Origin: Nitrospirillum sp034427435
GTDB lineage: Bacteria; Pseudomonadota; Alphaproteobacteria; Azospirillales; Azospirillaceae
Assembly: GCF_034427435.1 (NCBI RefSeq)
Contig: NZ_JAXQNP010000003.1
Span: forward strand, 1,712,612 to 1,776,611
DNA length: 64,000 nucleotides
Direction: 5' to 3'
Below are positions 35,334-44,453 of the stretch, in pieces (the first letter of the stretch is position 1; each line of letters begins with the position of its first letter). The translations under genes and the position numbers were made by a program. The notes below the pieces were generated by a model, which ran no database searches, was not told where the DNA came from, and saw only the letters and a program-made list of their open reading frames with translations.

Positions 35334-37349
35334 GTGGACGCGAGCCTATCCGACGCCCGACCGGAACGCTCCGTCGGGAAACGACATGCCAGCCTGGGCC
35401 AGGTTCTGCGCCACCATGCGGACGCCGCTCCGGACAAGATCGCCTTGCGCTTCTTGGAGCGGGGCGAGGGCGATGGGGCCTGCCTGACGTATGCGGAGCT
35501 GGACCGCCAGGTCCAGGCCTTGGCGGCCCGACTGGTCCGCAAGGGGGCCCAGGGGCGGACCGTGCTGTTGGTCTATCCCGCCGGCATTTCGTTCATCGTC
35601 GGCTTTTACGCCTGCCTTTACGCTGGTGCCATCGCCGTTCCGACACCCTTCATCACCCCGTCCCGCTCGGCACACCGGATCGCGGCCATCGCCACCGACG
35701 CCAGCCCCTGCCTGGTTCTGACATGCGCCGCGCTGGCCGCCGATGAAGCGATTCGCGGCGCCTTTCCGGCGGGGCTGTCGGACATTCCCTGGATGGTGAC
35801 CGATGGGGAAGAAAGTCCGGATGATACGCACCCCTGGACGCCGGTAGCCGTCCAGGCCGGGGACCCGGCGTTCCTGCAGTACACCTCCGGCTCGACCGCC
35901 AATCCCCGGGGCGTGGTCGTGACCCACGGCAATCTGTTGGCCACTATGGAGATGATCCGCGTCGCCTTTGGCCATGACGCCGACACGCGCATGGTGAGCT
36001 GGCTGCCCCTGTTCCATGACATGGGCCTGGTGGGCGGGCTGCTTCAGCCCTTGTACGTGGGTGGCCTGGCGGTGCTGATGTCGCCGCTTGATTTCATCCA
36101 ACGGCCGTTGCGCTGGCTGCAGGCTATCGCCCGCCACGGCGCAACCAGCAGCGGCGGCCCCAATTTCGCCTATGCCCTGTGTGCCGACCGTATCCGGCCC
36201 GAGCAGGTGCGCGGGCTGGATTTGCGGTCCTGGCGCGTCGCCTTTTGCGGCGCCGAACCGGTACGGGCGGATGACCTGCGCCGCTTCGCCGAGGGGGTGG
36301 CCCCCGCCGGGTTTGATCCCAAGGCGCTTTTCCCATGCTATGGGCTGGCCGAAGCGACGCTGTTCGTCTCCGGCGGGCCTGTGGGCAGGGGGCTGGCCTG
36401 TGCGGCGGCCCCTGGCGCCTATCCACAGGCTGATGGGGCGGCCAATGGGATGGCCAAAGGGATAGGGCGTGTGATCTGTGGGCAGGGGGCCGATGGGCAG
36501 GTTTTGGCCATCGTCGATCCGGACAGCCGCCGCCGTGTGCCTGAAGGCCAGGTGGGCGAGGTTTGGGTGGCCGGTCCCCATGTGGGTGCGGGATACTGGC
36601 GGCAGTGGGACCAGTCCCAGGCGACGTTCCGGGCCCGCCTTTCCGATGATGCCGATGCCGGGCCGTTCCTGCGCACGGGGGACCTGGGGCTGATGCGGGG
36701 CCGCGACCTGGTCATCGTGGGGCGCCTCAAAGAGGTGGTCATCGTCCGGGGTGCCAAGCACCATCCGGAAGATATGGAGGCCGCCGCCTGCCGCGCCCAT
36801 CCGGCCCTGGCGGGGACGGCCGCCGCCTTCGCCGTCGAGCATGGCGGGGCGGATGGGCTGGTCGTCCTTCAGGAGGTGAAGCGCGGCCATCTTGCCGATC
36901 CGGATCTGGAGCGCGCCCTGCAGGCCGTGTCGGCGGCGATTTGCGAGACCTTCGGCATGCGGCCCTTGGATGTCGTGCTGCTACGGCCGGGTGCCTTGCC
37001 CCGCACCACCAGCAACAAAATCCGCCGTGGCGCCTGCCGCGAGGCCTATCTCGCTGGTGATCTCGCGCCATTCCGCCTCGACCCGCCGCCGCGACCGGGA
37101 AATCCCGGGGGACTCCATCCAGGCCGCCGGTCCAGGGCGCACGCTCACTTCCCTCCTGCCTGCGGACGGGGCCAATGGTTGATCTTGCCTCCTTCAACAG
37201 CCTGGCGCCGATCCTGCGGGACGACCCCTATCCGGTCTATGCCACCCTGCGGGAGCGGGCGCCCATTTTCTGGACCGATACGGAGCAGGCCTGGGTCCTG
37301 CTGCGCCGCCGCGAGGTGGCGGAGGCTTTTGCCAATTCCGATCTCCTGA
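35334..37349 (+). CDS. Fatty acyl-AMP ligase (FAAL-like)
   Basis: Adenylate-forming enzyme that activates a carboxylic acid as acyl-AMP, most likely for the acyl carrier protein at 38525. Motifs: FLQYTSGSTANPRGV (P-loop), SWLPLFHDMGLVGG (typical of FAALs), YGLAEATLFVSGG, RTGDLGLMRGRDLVIVGR and the C-terminal Lys in RTTSNKIRR. The GTG start at 35334 follows GGGGGG. The catalytic protein ends near residue 585. The remaining ~85 codons overlap the P450 gene by 175 nt and look non-native. A +1 shift near 37085-37110 would instead end it at 37182 with a TGA overlapping the P450 start, giving 615 aa. Confidence 0.88.
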   Translation: MDASLSDARPERSVGKRHASLGQVLRHHADAAPDKIALRFLERGEGDGACLTYAELDRQVQALAARLVRKGAQGRTVLLVYPAGISFIVGFYACLYAGAIAVPTPFITPSRSAHRIAAIATDASPCLVLTCAALAADEAIRGAFPAGLSDIPWMVTDGEESPDDTHPWTPVAVQAGDPAFLQYTSGSTANPRGVVVTHGNLLATMEMIRVAFGHDADTRMVSWLPLFHDMGLVGGLLQPLYVGGLAVLMSPLDFIQRPLRWLQAIARHGATSSGGPNFAYALCADRIRPEQVRGLDLRSWRVAFCGAEPVRADDLRRFAEGVAPAGFDPKALFPCYGLAEATLFVSGGPVGRGLACAAAPGAYPQADGAANGMAKGIGRVICGQGADGQVLAIVDPDSRRRVPEGQVGEVWVAGPHVGAGYWRQWDQSQATFRARLSDDADAGPFLRTGDLGLMRGRDLVIVGRLKEVVIVRGAKHHPEDMEAAACRAHPALAGTAAAFAVEHGGADGLVVLQEVKRGHLADPDLERALQAVSAAICETFGMRPLDVVLLRPGALPRTTSNKIRRGACREAYLAGDLAPFRLDPPPRPGNPGGLHPGRRSRAHAHFPPACGRGQWLILPPSTAWRRSCGTTPIRSMPPCGSGRPFSGPIRSRPGSCCAAARWRRLLPIPIS

Positions 37350-38383
37350 CCCTTGATTTTGGGCAGTTCGTCGGGGATGTGTCCCGGGCCCTGGGGGACG
37401 AGCCGGTTGAGCTGCTTCGTCTTCTGGATATGGTCCTGTTCTTCCGCAACCCGCCCTCGCACGGGCCGTTGCGGTCCCTCGTCGCGCGCCTTATGGCCTT
37501 TCGCTCCCAAGCCAGTTGCGCCGCCGCGGTGGAGCGCATCGCCGACCGTCTCATCGCCCCGCTGATCCGCGACGGCGGCCTCGACCTGATGGCCGATTAC
37601 GCCGACCCGTTGCCGCCGCTTTTCATGGGGTGGCTCTTCGGCTTTGCCGATGATGAGGCGCGCTGGCTTGCCGCCACGCTGGCCGGCGTGCCCATCATCC
37701 TCAACCGGGGATGCTCAATTCGAGACTACCGGTCGGCCAATGCCAGCCTGGAGAAAGCGCACGCCTTCCTGCGGGATCGCATCGCCGAGCGCCGGCGCAA
37801 ACCGGCGGATGACGGCCTGTCGTTGCTGGTCGGTCTGAATGGCGACGCGGAGCTGCCCTTGGATGACGACCGGCTGGCCGCCCTGGCCAGCTTTGTGTTC
37901 ATGGCCGGTTTTGAAACCACGGCGGCATTGATCGGCAATGGGCTGTGGCTGCTTCTACGCCATCCCGAACAGTATGACCGCCTTCTGGCCCATCCGGATT
38001 TGATCCCCGGCGCCGTGGACGAGGCGTTGCGGCTGGAGAGCCCCATCCAACAGGTTCGACGCCGGGCGATGGGGGACCAGGTGATCGCGGAGTGCACGAT
38101 CAAGGCGGGCCAGCACGTCATCCTGATGATCGCCGCCGCCAACCGGGACCCCCGCGCCTATCCAGAACCCGACCGGTTCCTGCCGGGGCGGGCGGGTCAG
38201 CCGGTGTTGTCCTTCGGCGGCGGCTTGCATCACTGTTTGGGGGGATGGGTCGCCCGTATGGAGGCGGCGATCGCCCTGGGTGCCGTTCTCAAGGGACCGC
38301 GTCCCATCGTTGGATTGGAAAAGCCCGAGTGGCGCCCCCATCACAATCAGCGGCGCATGAGAAACCTTCCCGTGCGCCTTTAG
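37175..38383 (+). CDS. Cytochrome P450
   Basis: Bacterial class I P450 of 402 aa. The I-helix oxygen-activation motif is AGFETTA (Glu where Asp is commoner), the K-helix ExxR is EALR in VDEALRLESP, and the haem loop is LSFGGGLHHCLGG with the Cys ligand. The protein begins at ATG 37175 just after GGACGGGGCC. It needs a ferredoxin and reductase from elsewhere. In this cluster it most likely hydroxylates the acyl chain, perhaps while it is on the carrier protein; P450s acting on carrier-bound acyl groups are known. Confidence 0.93.
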   Translation: MVDLASFNSLAPILRDDPYPVYATLRERAPIFWTDTEQAWVLLRRREVAEAFANSDLLTLDFGQFVGDVSRALGDEPVELLRLLDMVLFFRNPPSHGPLRSLVARLMAFRSQASCAAAVERIADRLIAPLIRDGGLDLMADYADPLPPLFMGWLFGFADDEARWLAATLAGVPIILNRGCSIRDYRSANASLEKAHAFLRDRIAERRRKPADDGLSLLVGLNGDAELPLDDDRLAALASFVFMAGFETTAALIGNGLWLLLRHPEQYDRLLAHPDLIPGAVDEALRLESPIQQVRRRAMGDQVIAECTIKAGQHVILMIAAANRDPRAYPEPDRFLPGRAGQPVLSFGGGLHHCLGGWVARMEAAIALGAVLKGPRPIVGLEKPEWRPHHNQRRMRNLPVRL

Positions 38384-38430
38384 AGCGGAACGCGATCAGG
38401 TGGAGCCATCTGGTCGTGTAAATCCGCTCT
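38382..38430. repeat. Imperfect palindromic extragenic element
   Basis: AGAGCGGA (38382-38389) pairs with TCCGCTCT (38423-38430). Inside, GATCAGGTGG (38394-38403) pairs with CCATCTGGTC (38407-38416) allowing two G-U pairs. The element begins within the P450 stop codon. Its shape suggests a repetitive extragenic palindrome; it could also act as a stabilising RNA hairpin before the carrier-protein gene. Confidence 0.55.
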
Positions 38431-38435
38431 ATCAT

Positions 38436-38483
38436 GAGCAAGCTTAAGGGCAGGATTCGGTCATGACTGATCGCATCTTGCTC
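38436..38483. repeat. Second palindromic element, GAGCAAG/CTTGCTC
   Basis: GAGCAAG (38436-38442) and CTTGCTC (38477-38483) bracket a partly self-complementary core containing GTCATGAC. It sits five bases after the previous element, so the P450-ACP gap is almost entirely palindromic DNA. No open frame lies here. Confidence 0.5.
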
Positions 38484-38524
38484 TAATCACCAATCGGTTT
38501 CCAAGATCATCAAGGCAGGGACTT

Positions 38525-38773
38525 ATGTTGAAGTCAGATGCGGTCAGAACGTGGATCGTCGGTTTTCTTGTCTCCCTTCTCGACGTCAATGAATCCGAGA
38601 TCAAAGGGGACACCCTGTTTCATGTCATGGGGTTGGATTCCGTGGACGCGGTCGTGATGGCGGGTGCTTTGGAAGAGCACTTCAACGTCGAGATCGAGGC
38701 CGCGCTGTTCCTGCGCAACTCCACCATCGATGGTCTGATCGCCGACTTGCAGGCCAACGGTATCGTCGAATGA
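38525..38773 (+). CDS. Acyl carrier protein
   Basis: 82-aa acidic four-helix carrier protein. The phosphopantetheine Ser is in MGLDSVDAVVM, with typical helix II spacing and an ending IADLQANGIVE. AGGGA precedes the ATG. A phosphopantetheinyl transferase from elsewhere must activate it. It probably accepts the acyl group made by the acyl-AMP ligase and presents it to the P450 and thioesterase of this cluster. Its stop overlaps the next start (ATGA). Confidence 0.93.
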   Translation: MLKSDAVRTWIVGFLVSLLDVNESEIKGDTLFHVMGLDSVDAVVMAGALEEHFNVEIEAALFLRNSTIDGLIADLQANGIVE

Positions 38774-40534
38774 GCGTCAAAAGTCCCGAACTGAGCTTGA
38801 TCGTCATCAGTTACGAGATGGCGCGGGAACTGCCGCGCACGCTGTACAGCCTGTCGCCGCGCTACCAGCAGGGCATCGCGGCCGCGGATTACGAAGTCAT
38901 CGTCATCGACAACGGGTCCCGCACTCCGCCCAAGGCTGAGGACTTCGCCGACCTGGGCATGAACCTGCGGATCCATTCCTTCCCCAACCCGACCCCGTCA
39001 CCGGTGCGGGCCATCAATCACGGCCTGACCCTGGCGGCGGCCCCCCTGGTGGGGGTCAATATCGACGGCGCCCGAATGGCCAGTCCGGGACTGCTGGACG
39101 CCTGCCGGCGCGCGGCGCGTACCGATCCCGCCGCGGTGGTGACCACCCTGTCTTTCCAGCTGGGGCCGGGCCCGCAGTGGCTCAGCATACAGCAAGGCTA
39201 CGATGTCGCCTGGGAAGACCGGCTGCTGGACGGGATCGACTGGCGAAACAACGGCTATCGCCTGTTCGATATCAGCCCCTTCGCCGAGAATATCTCCGGG
39301 GCTGGTTCGGCCCCCTGAGCGAAAGCAATCTCCTGTTCATGGGCCGCGATCTTTGGCGTGACCTGGGGGGTACGATCCGGCCTTCGAAAGTCCGGGCGGT
39401 GGCGCCGCCAATGCCGATCTCCTGGTACGGGCCCTGGAACATCCCGGGACGCATCAGGTGACGGTGCTGGGGGAGGGGGTGTTCCACCAAATTCATGGGG
39501 GGACCCACACCAACGCCACCTCGTTGGATGTCTACAAGAACGCGGCCCGGGAATATTACCGCCTGCGGGGACGGATCCGGGTGGTGGATGCGGAGCGTAG
39601 TTATTTCGGTCCGGTGTCACGGGCCGCGGCCGAAGCGTATCGACGCCAAATCGCGTCCGGCAACGCCGCCCCGTCCGAAGTTGCGACGGCCGTCCGGCTG
39701 GGCCCTAATGCGGGCGAGCGGTATCTGGGGCTTTTGAAGGCCGTTCTGCTGAATGAGACCGGCCTTGAAACCGAGGTCGCCCTCGACGCGGTGCGCGGCA
39801 TGAAGGATATTCCGGCCGCGTTCTGGACGGACACCTTGTACGATGTGCCGGGCCAGTTGGCGCAGGCGCTGGAAGAAAAACGCCGTGTCCGTGCGCTGGG
39901 CGGCGACACGATGAGTGCCAGTGCCTCTCCTCCGCTTAGCTATACGATGATCGGGCGGCGGCGTCTGGACCATCTGGAATGGTGCGTGACCACCGCCCTG
40001 GCCGATGGCGTGGCCGGCGACCTGATGGAATGCGGGGTCTGGCGTGGGGGCGCCTGCCTGTTGATGAAGGCCATTCTGGACCTGAGTGGGGACCGGGACC
40101 GCAATGTCTGGGTTGCGGATTCATTCGCGGGCCTGCCCCCACCCTCGCAGCCGGAAGACCAGGACATGGATCTCTCCCGCGCGCACTACCCGTCGCTAGC
40201 CGTATCCCAGCAACGGGTGGAGCGGGCGTTCGCCGATTTCGGTCTGCTGGATGCCCGCGTACGCTTTCTGCCGGGGTTCTTCGCCGACACCCTGGCCGGC
40301 TGCGCTGTCGAACGGTTGGCGGTGCTGCGCCTGGATGGCGACCTTTACAGTTCCACGATGCAGGCCTTGGAAGCGCTTTACGACCGTGTTTCTCCCGGTG
40401 GTTTCATCATCATCGACGACTACGGCGGCTTAGGCCAATGCGCCCAGGCCGTGGACGCGTTCAGGTCCGCACGCGGCATCAGCACCCCCATCACCATGAT
40501 CGACTGGACCGGCGCCTTTTGGCGCAAGTCTTGA
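38770..40534 (+). CDS. GT2 glycosyltransferase-TylF methyltransferase fusion (two frameshifts)
   Basis: The gene is read in three frames. Frame one: GT2 N-terminus (LSLIVISYEMARELPRTL, VIVIDNGS, VGVNIDGARMASPGLL). Frame two: GPLSESNLLFMGRDLW. Frame three: DPAFESPGGGAANADLL, VFHQIHGG, then a linker and a complete TylF/MycF-type O-methyltransferase (GDLMECGVWRGGA, VADSFAGLP, VLRLDGDLYSS, IIIDDYGG). The breaks are at GGGG (about 39298-39301) and GGGGGG (39365-39370). One extra G in each restores a continuous 588-aa protein. The first segment alone would be a truncated transferase. It would glycosylate and O-methylate a sugar or metabolite. Its start overlaps the ACP stop. Confidence 0.82.
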
Positions 40535-40555
40535 GTTTTCGTTGGAGAAGCACCC

Positions 40556-42004
40556 GTGTTTCAATTCTGGCCCAGCGTCGTCAAACCTCTCCTTCAAGCG
40601 ATGGGTGCCCGGCGCGTCATCGAAATCGGCGCGGGCGACGGCCGTAACTCCCGCCAACTGGCTTCTTGGGCTCAGCCGGCCGGTGTGCGGCTGGAGATCA
40701 TCGATCCCGAACCCGACTTCGACATGGAACGTCTGCGGGACCGCTTCCCCGACGCCGTCCGCCTCCACCGCCGTCCCAGCCTGGAGGTCATTCGGGATTT
40801 GCTGCCCGCCGACGCGGTGCTGATCGACGGCGATCACAATTGGTACACCGTCTATCATGAACTGGTGGCGATTTACGGCGACGGCGGACCGGTGGACGCC
40901 GGCGCGCCCATCGCGATATGCCACGATGTGGAATGGCCATACGGACGGCGGGATCTTTATTACTGTCCCGACCGTATCCCCCTGGAATATCGCCAAGCAG
41001 CCCGCATCGGGGGCGTCCTGCCGCATGAACGCGGATTGTCGCCGGGGGGCTATAACCCGACCTTGTGCCATGCCGAGTACGAAGGCGGCCCGCGTAACGG
41101 CGTGAAGACGGCCATCGACGATTTTCTGGCGAACCGTGGCGAGGAGTTCAGGGTCGTCTGGCTGCCCATGCTTTTCGGTCTGGCGGTGATCGTACCCCGG
41201 GCCCGGCTCGAAACATCGGATGCGCTTGAGGCGGTGCTCGACTCACTCGAACTCAGCCGCCCGCTGCGCAGCCTCTGCAAGATGGCGGAATTGGAACGGG
41301 TCCGCGCCAGCCGGCCGCAACTGGCGCCCGTCGGTTCGGGACAGAGGCAGGGAACGACGGCACGAAGCTTCTCCAGCGCCCTGCCGGATGACGTGCTGTT
41401 CGCTTTGCTGAAAGGCAGCCTGGGGTATCGCTACAAAGGCAGGGCGATGCTCCTGAACCCGCTGGACATGGCCAATTATCTGGCTTTGATCGGGCAGCTC
41501 AGACCGGCGGCCGTGATCGAGATTGGCAGCCTGGAAGGTGGCCGGACCTTGTGGTTGGCCGACACCATGGCCGCCCTGGGCCTTGAGGTCCGGGTCATCA
41601 GCGTTGACCTCTTGCCGCGCCCCCCCAGCGACCATCCGGGGATCGACGCGCGCGTGGGCGATGCCCGGAATCTGGCCGACGTGCTGCCGGCGGAGGAGAT
41701 ACGAAGCCTGGGGCACCCGCTGCTGGTCATTGAGGATTCCGCCCATGACGAGGAAACCTGCGCCGCCGTGCTCGACTATTTCGATCCGCTTCTGGCGGCA
41801 GGGGACTATGTGATTGTCGAGGATGGGGCCTTTCGCAGTGACGGTGACATTCAGCCGGGTTCCGGCACCTTGTCGCCGCCGTCCCGCGCGATCGACGCCT
41901 TCCTGGCCCGGCGGGGCCCGGACTATGAGATTGACGAGGCGCTGTGCGACCGTTTTGGCTATAACGCCACCTTCAATATCAATGGTTGGTTGCGGCGGCG
42001 ATGA
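40556..42004 (+). CDS. Double methyltransferase (class I MT plus CmcI-like domain)
   Basis: 482-aa protein with two SAM-binding Rossmann domains. The N-terminal one (about 1-230) has VIEIGAGDGRNS, a DGDHNWYTVYHEL segment and a WPYGRRDLYY loop, resembling Methyltransf_24 proteins. The C-terminal one (about 275-482) has VIEIGSLEGGRTLWLAD, VIEDSAHDEETC and VIVEDGAF, matching the cephalosporin-hydroxylase/rhamnosyl O-methyltransferase (CmcI) family. GTG start with GGAG eight bases upstream. Both domains likely methylate hydroxyls of a sugar or the product made by this cluster. Its stop overlaps the next start (ATGA). Confidence 0.85.
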   Translation: MFQFWPSVVKPLLQAMGARRVIEIGAGDGRNSRQLASWAQPAGVRLEIIDPEPDFDMERLRDRFPDAVRLHRRPSLEVIRDLLPADAVLIDGDHNWYTVYHELVAIYGDGGPVDAGAPIAICHDVEWPYGRRDLYYCPDRIPLEYRQAARIGGVLPHERGLSPGGYNPTLCHAEYEGGPRNGVKTAIDDFLANRGEEFRVVWLPMLFGLAVIVPRARLETSDALEAVLDSLELSRPLRSLCKMAELERVRASRPQLAPVGSGQRQGTTARSFSSALPDDVLFALLKGSLGYRYKGRAMLLNPLDMANYLALIGQLRPAAVIEIGSLEGGRTLWLADTMAALGLEVRVISVDLLPRPPSDHPGIDARVGDARNLADVLPAEEIRSLGHPLLVIEDSAHDEETCAAVLDYFDPLLAAGDYVIVEDGAFRSDGDIQPGSGTLSPPSRAIDAFLARRGPDYEIDEALCDRFGYNATFNINGWLRRR

Positions 42005-43098
42005 TCGAGCACAATAAACCGGACCAACGCGAAATGGGGGGTGCCGCGCTTCGGTCACCGGCGCTGATCGATGTCGCCTTGCTTGATCAACTCCGTAAGA
42101 CCCTTGTCTCCGTCACCCAGCCGTGGTGGCGGGGCGAGCGGATCAGCGAGAACGGGTTGATTTATGGCGTCAACATCGCCGGCTCCCGCCCGCCTCTCGT
42201 GTGGTGTTTCCAGGGCTACGAGGAATTCGCCGCCTTGGCCAGAGCCCTGGGGTCGGATCAACCCCTGTACGGCATGCGGTCGGGGCATTTGGTGGTGGGG
42301 ACCAGCGCCGAGGCCCATACCCATATGGCGGTGGTCTACGCGGCGGAAGTCCACTCCCTGGGCCTGTCCGGCCCGCTTTTCCTGGGCGGCAATTGCCAGG
42401 GCGCCTTGCTGGCCCAGAAGATGGCCCAGATCCTGATGGTGTCCGGCCATGCCGTTTCATTGCTGTTCGGCCTCAATCCCTTTCTCTTCACGCCTTATCC
42501 CGGGCGGGCGGCCATCATCGTCGGGCGGTATGACTGCACCAATCCGTTCCACCGGTTGCACGACGCCGATGCCCTGTTGCGCGCCAACATGCCCCATGCC
42601 ACGGTCGATACCCTTCCGTCTGAACACGGCAAGTTATTCAACGGCCGGGTCCTCGACCTGTTGAGCGATATCTTGCGGCGACGCATGGATGAAGCGTTGG
42701 GAACATTCCCGGGTTCTTTCCCGGATTGGTCCCTGCGGGCGGAGGTCACGGCGCCGTCCGTGATGACCATGCCCCCCGGCGGCGTGTGCGAAGTGCCCAT
42801 CACCTTGCGCAATACATCGGATGTCATCTGGGTGCCCAGCCGGCAGAGTGGGCTTGCGGTTGGCAACCATTGGCGCCACGCCGACGGAGAAGTCCTGCAA
42901 TGGTTGGACGGCCGCCAATCTTTTGAGTGTTATCTGCGGCGCGGGGGCTCCGTGGATTTGGTCCTGCTCGTTCGCGCGCCCAGCAAGGAAGGGGAATATC
43001 TGCTGGAGGTCGACGTCGAACAAGCCGGGGTCATGTGGTTGAGTGAAATCGGCGTCCAAACCGCCCTATGCCGGGTTACCGTTGGTCCCCCTTCCTGA
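42001..43098 (+). CDS. Thioesterase-like alpha/beta hydrolase with Cys nucleophile and C-terminal Ig-like domain
   Basis: About 365 aa. The N-terminal ~240 residues resemble type II/PKS thioesterases: LVWCFQGYEEFAALA, PLYGMRSG, the nucleophile elbow LGGNCQGALLA (Cys near 132 instead of Ser) and the catalytic His in PSEHGKLF. The last ~110 residues form an NBR1/Ig-like beta-sandwich (VPITLRNTSDVIWVP, APSKEGEYLLEVDV), a type often attached to enzymes of surface glycans. It probably releases or transfers the acyl group from the carrier protein. The ATG at 42001 overlaps the preceding stop; it is the last gene of the cluster. Confidence 0.8.
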   Translation: MIEHNKPDQREMGGAALRSPALIDVALLDQLRKTLVSVTQPWWRGERISENGLIYGVNIAGSRPPLVWCFQGYEEFAALARALGSDQPLYGMRSGHLVVGTSAEAHTHMAVVYAAEVHSLGLSGPLFLGGNCQGALLAQKMAQILMVSGHAVSLLFGLNPFLFTPYPGRAAIIVGRYDCTNPFHRLHDADALLRANMPHATVDTLPSEHGKLFNGRVLDLLSDILRRRMDEALGTFPGSFPDWSLRAEVTAPSVMTMPPGGVCEVPITLRNTSDVIWVPSRQSGLAVGNHWRHADGEVLQWLDGRQSFECYLRRGGSVDLVLLVRAPSKEGEYLLEVDVEQAGVMWLSEIGVQTALCRVTVGPPS

Positions 43099-43157
43099 TC
43101 TCGCCGGGCCTCGGCCTTCATGGAAAGCGCGTTCCCAGGCAGCCTGATACCCGGCCG

Positions 43158-44278
43158 TCAGCGCAATACCGCGCCGGTATCGGCCAGGCGCACGTCGTGC
43201 ATCTGGTTCAGGTAGGCCTCGTAATATCCCTTGTGCGAGGCGCCGACGATGGCGAGCAGGCGGCTGCCGGGGTGCTGGCCCAGGACGTCGCGGATGTTCG
43301 CGACCATGCGCAGGTTCCGCGTTTCCCAATACCCGACGTAATTCCGGCCGTATCCCTGGGGGAGGGTTCGCGCAGGGCGGCACCGAAGTCGGCTTGATAG
43401 GCTTGTAGTGCCGCCTGCGGCGCGTTGTAGGCGCGGTACAGGGTCATCAGGCCGCCGGGCTGGGCGACGCCGGCCTCCAGCCGTTCATCCGCCGCCCGGC
43501 GGGCCTTGGCGACGGGATTATCCCACGCGTGCGTGATGGCGGCGGCATAGGCGTTGGCGTCCGGCGGATCGGGAAAATCAGCGCTGTGGTCGTCCACGCT
43601 CCACAACCGCTCCAGGCCCAGGCGCGCGGCCAGCACGGCCGAGATAAGGTTGGTTTCGTTACGGCGACCCTTGGCGCGGTCCAGCGCCGCCACCAGGTCG
43701 GGCGTCAGCCCGTCGCCGTCGTGCCGCTCTTCCGCCGGCAGGCGCAGCCATTGCACCAGGGCGGAGCCCCGCTCCCCCGCCGCCAGGAAGAGGGCGGCCA
43801 GGTGCCGCCGGTCGGCGGCGGTGGGGGCCGCCGGCCAGGCCGCCAGCAGCCGTTCCACCTCCGCGTTGGCGGCGGGCACGTCCAATCCCGTGGCCTGCCC
43901 GGCGGGGCCGGGGTCCGGGCAGTAGTCGGCGATGGTCGAGGCGTAGCGGGTGGGATAGCGGCGCAGGCTGTCGCACTGCAGGCCGGACATGTCCTCGGTC
44001 GCGATGGCGTCTGGATGCCAGGCTGCCAGGCGGGCCAGCAGGGGTTCCAGCATGTCTGGCCTCAGTTCGCCCTTGAGCCCCGACAGATGCGGTGTCCCCA
44101 GGACCAGCACCTCATTGGCCTTGCCCGCCGGCGGCCCCTTCAACTGGTCGGGCTTGAATGACGGGTGGTAGTCCGTGGGCCCGGCCTGGGCATCCGCCGG
44201 GATGGCCTGGGCGAATGCCAGGACGCCGAGCAGCAGGGCCACGCCCAGGCTGGCTGAGCGGCGGTGGACGCGGTTCAT
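43158..44278 (-). CDS. Exported DUF5694/TraB-like protein (frameshifted at a G5 tract)
   Basis: Secreted or periplasmic protein with a signal peptide (MNRVHRRSASLGVALLLG..., cleavage near ADAQA). The N-terminal part has VLVLGTPHLSG and IATEDMSG, as in DUF5694 proteins. The first frame runs to 43208 but loses family character after DFGAALREPSP. The next frame continues GYGRNYVGYWETRNLRM and LLAIVGASHKGYYEAYL to a stop at 43158. The break is at five G (43358-43362 on the plus strand); six restores a 373-aa protein. The function is unknown; a conserved GxxH/H-bearing end suggests a hydrolase-like fold. It stands alone between the biosynthetic cluster and the lipoprotein gene. Confidence 0.72.
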
Positions 44279-44453
44279 GATCCCCCCAAAGGACTTACAG
44301 CGAGGCCGCCATCATCTGGATCGTCCCGGCGTCGGAAAAGGGCCGCTTTGGCGCCCATCGCCCGGTCCGGTCATGATCCGCAGCGCGTCCGTCACCGTAT
44401 CGACCAGTGCCGGGGACAGTGGGCCCTGGGGCACGCCTGGAAAGGGTTTTGAG

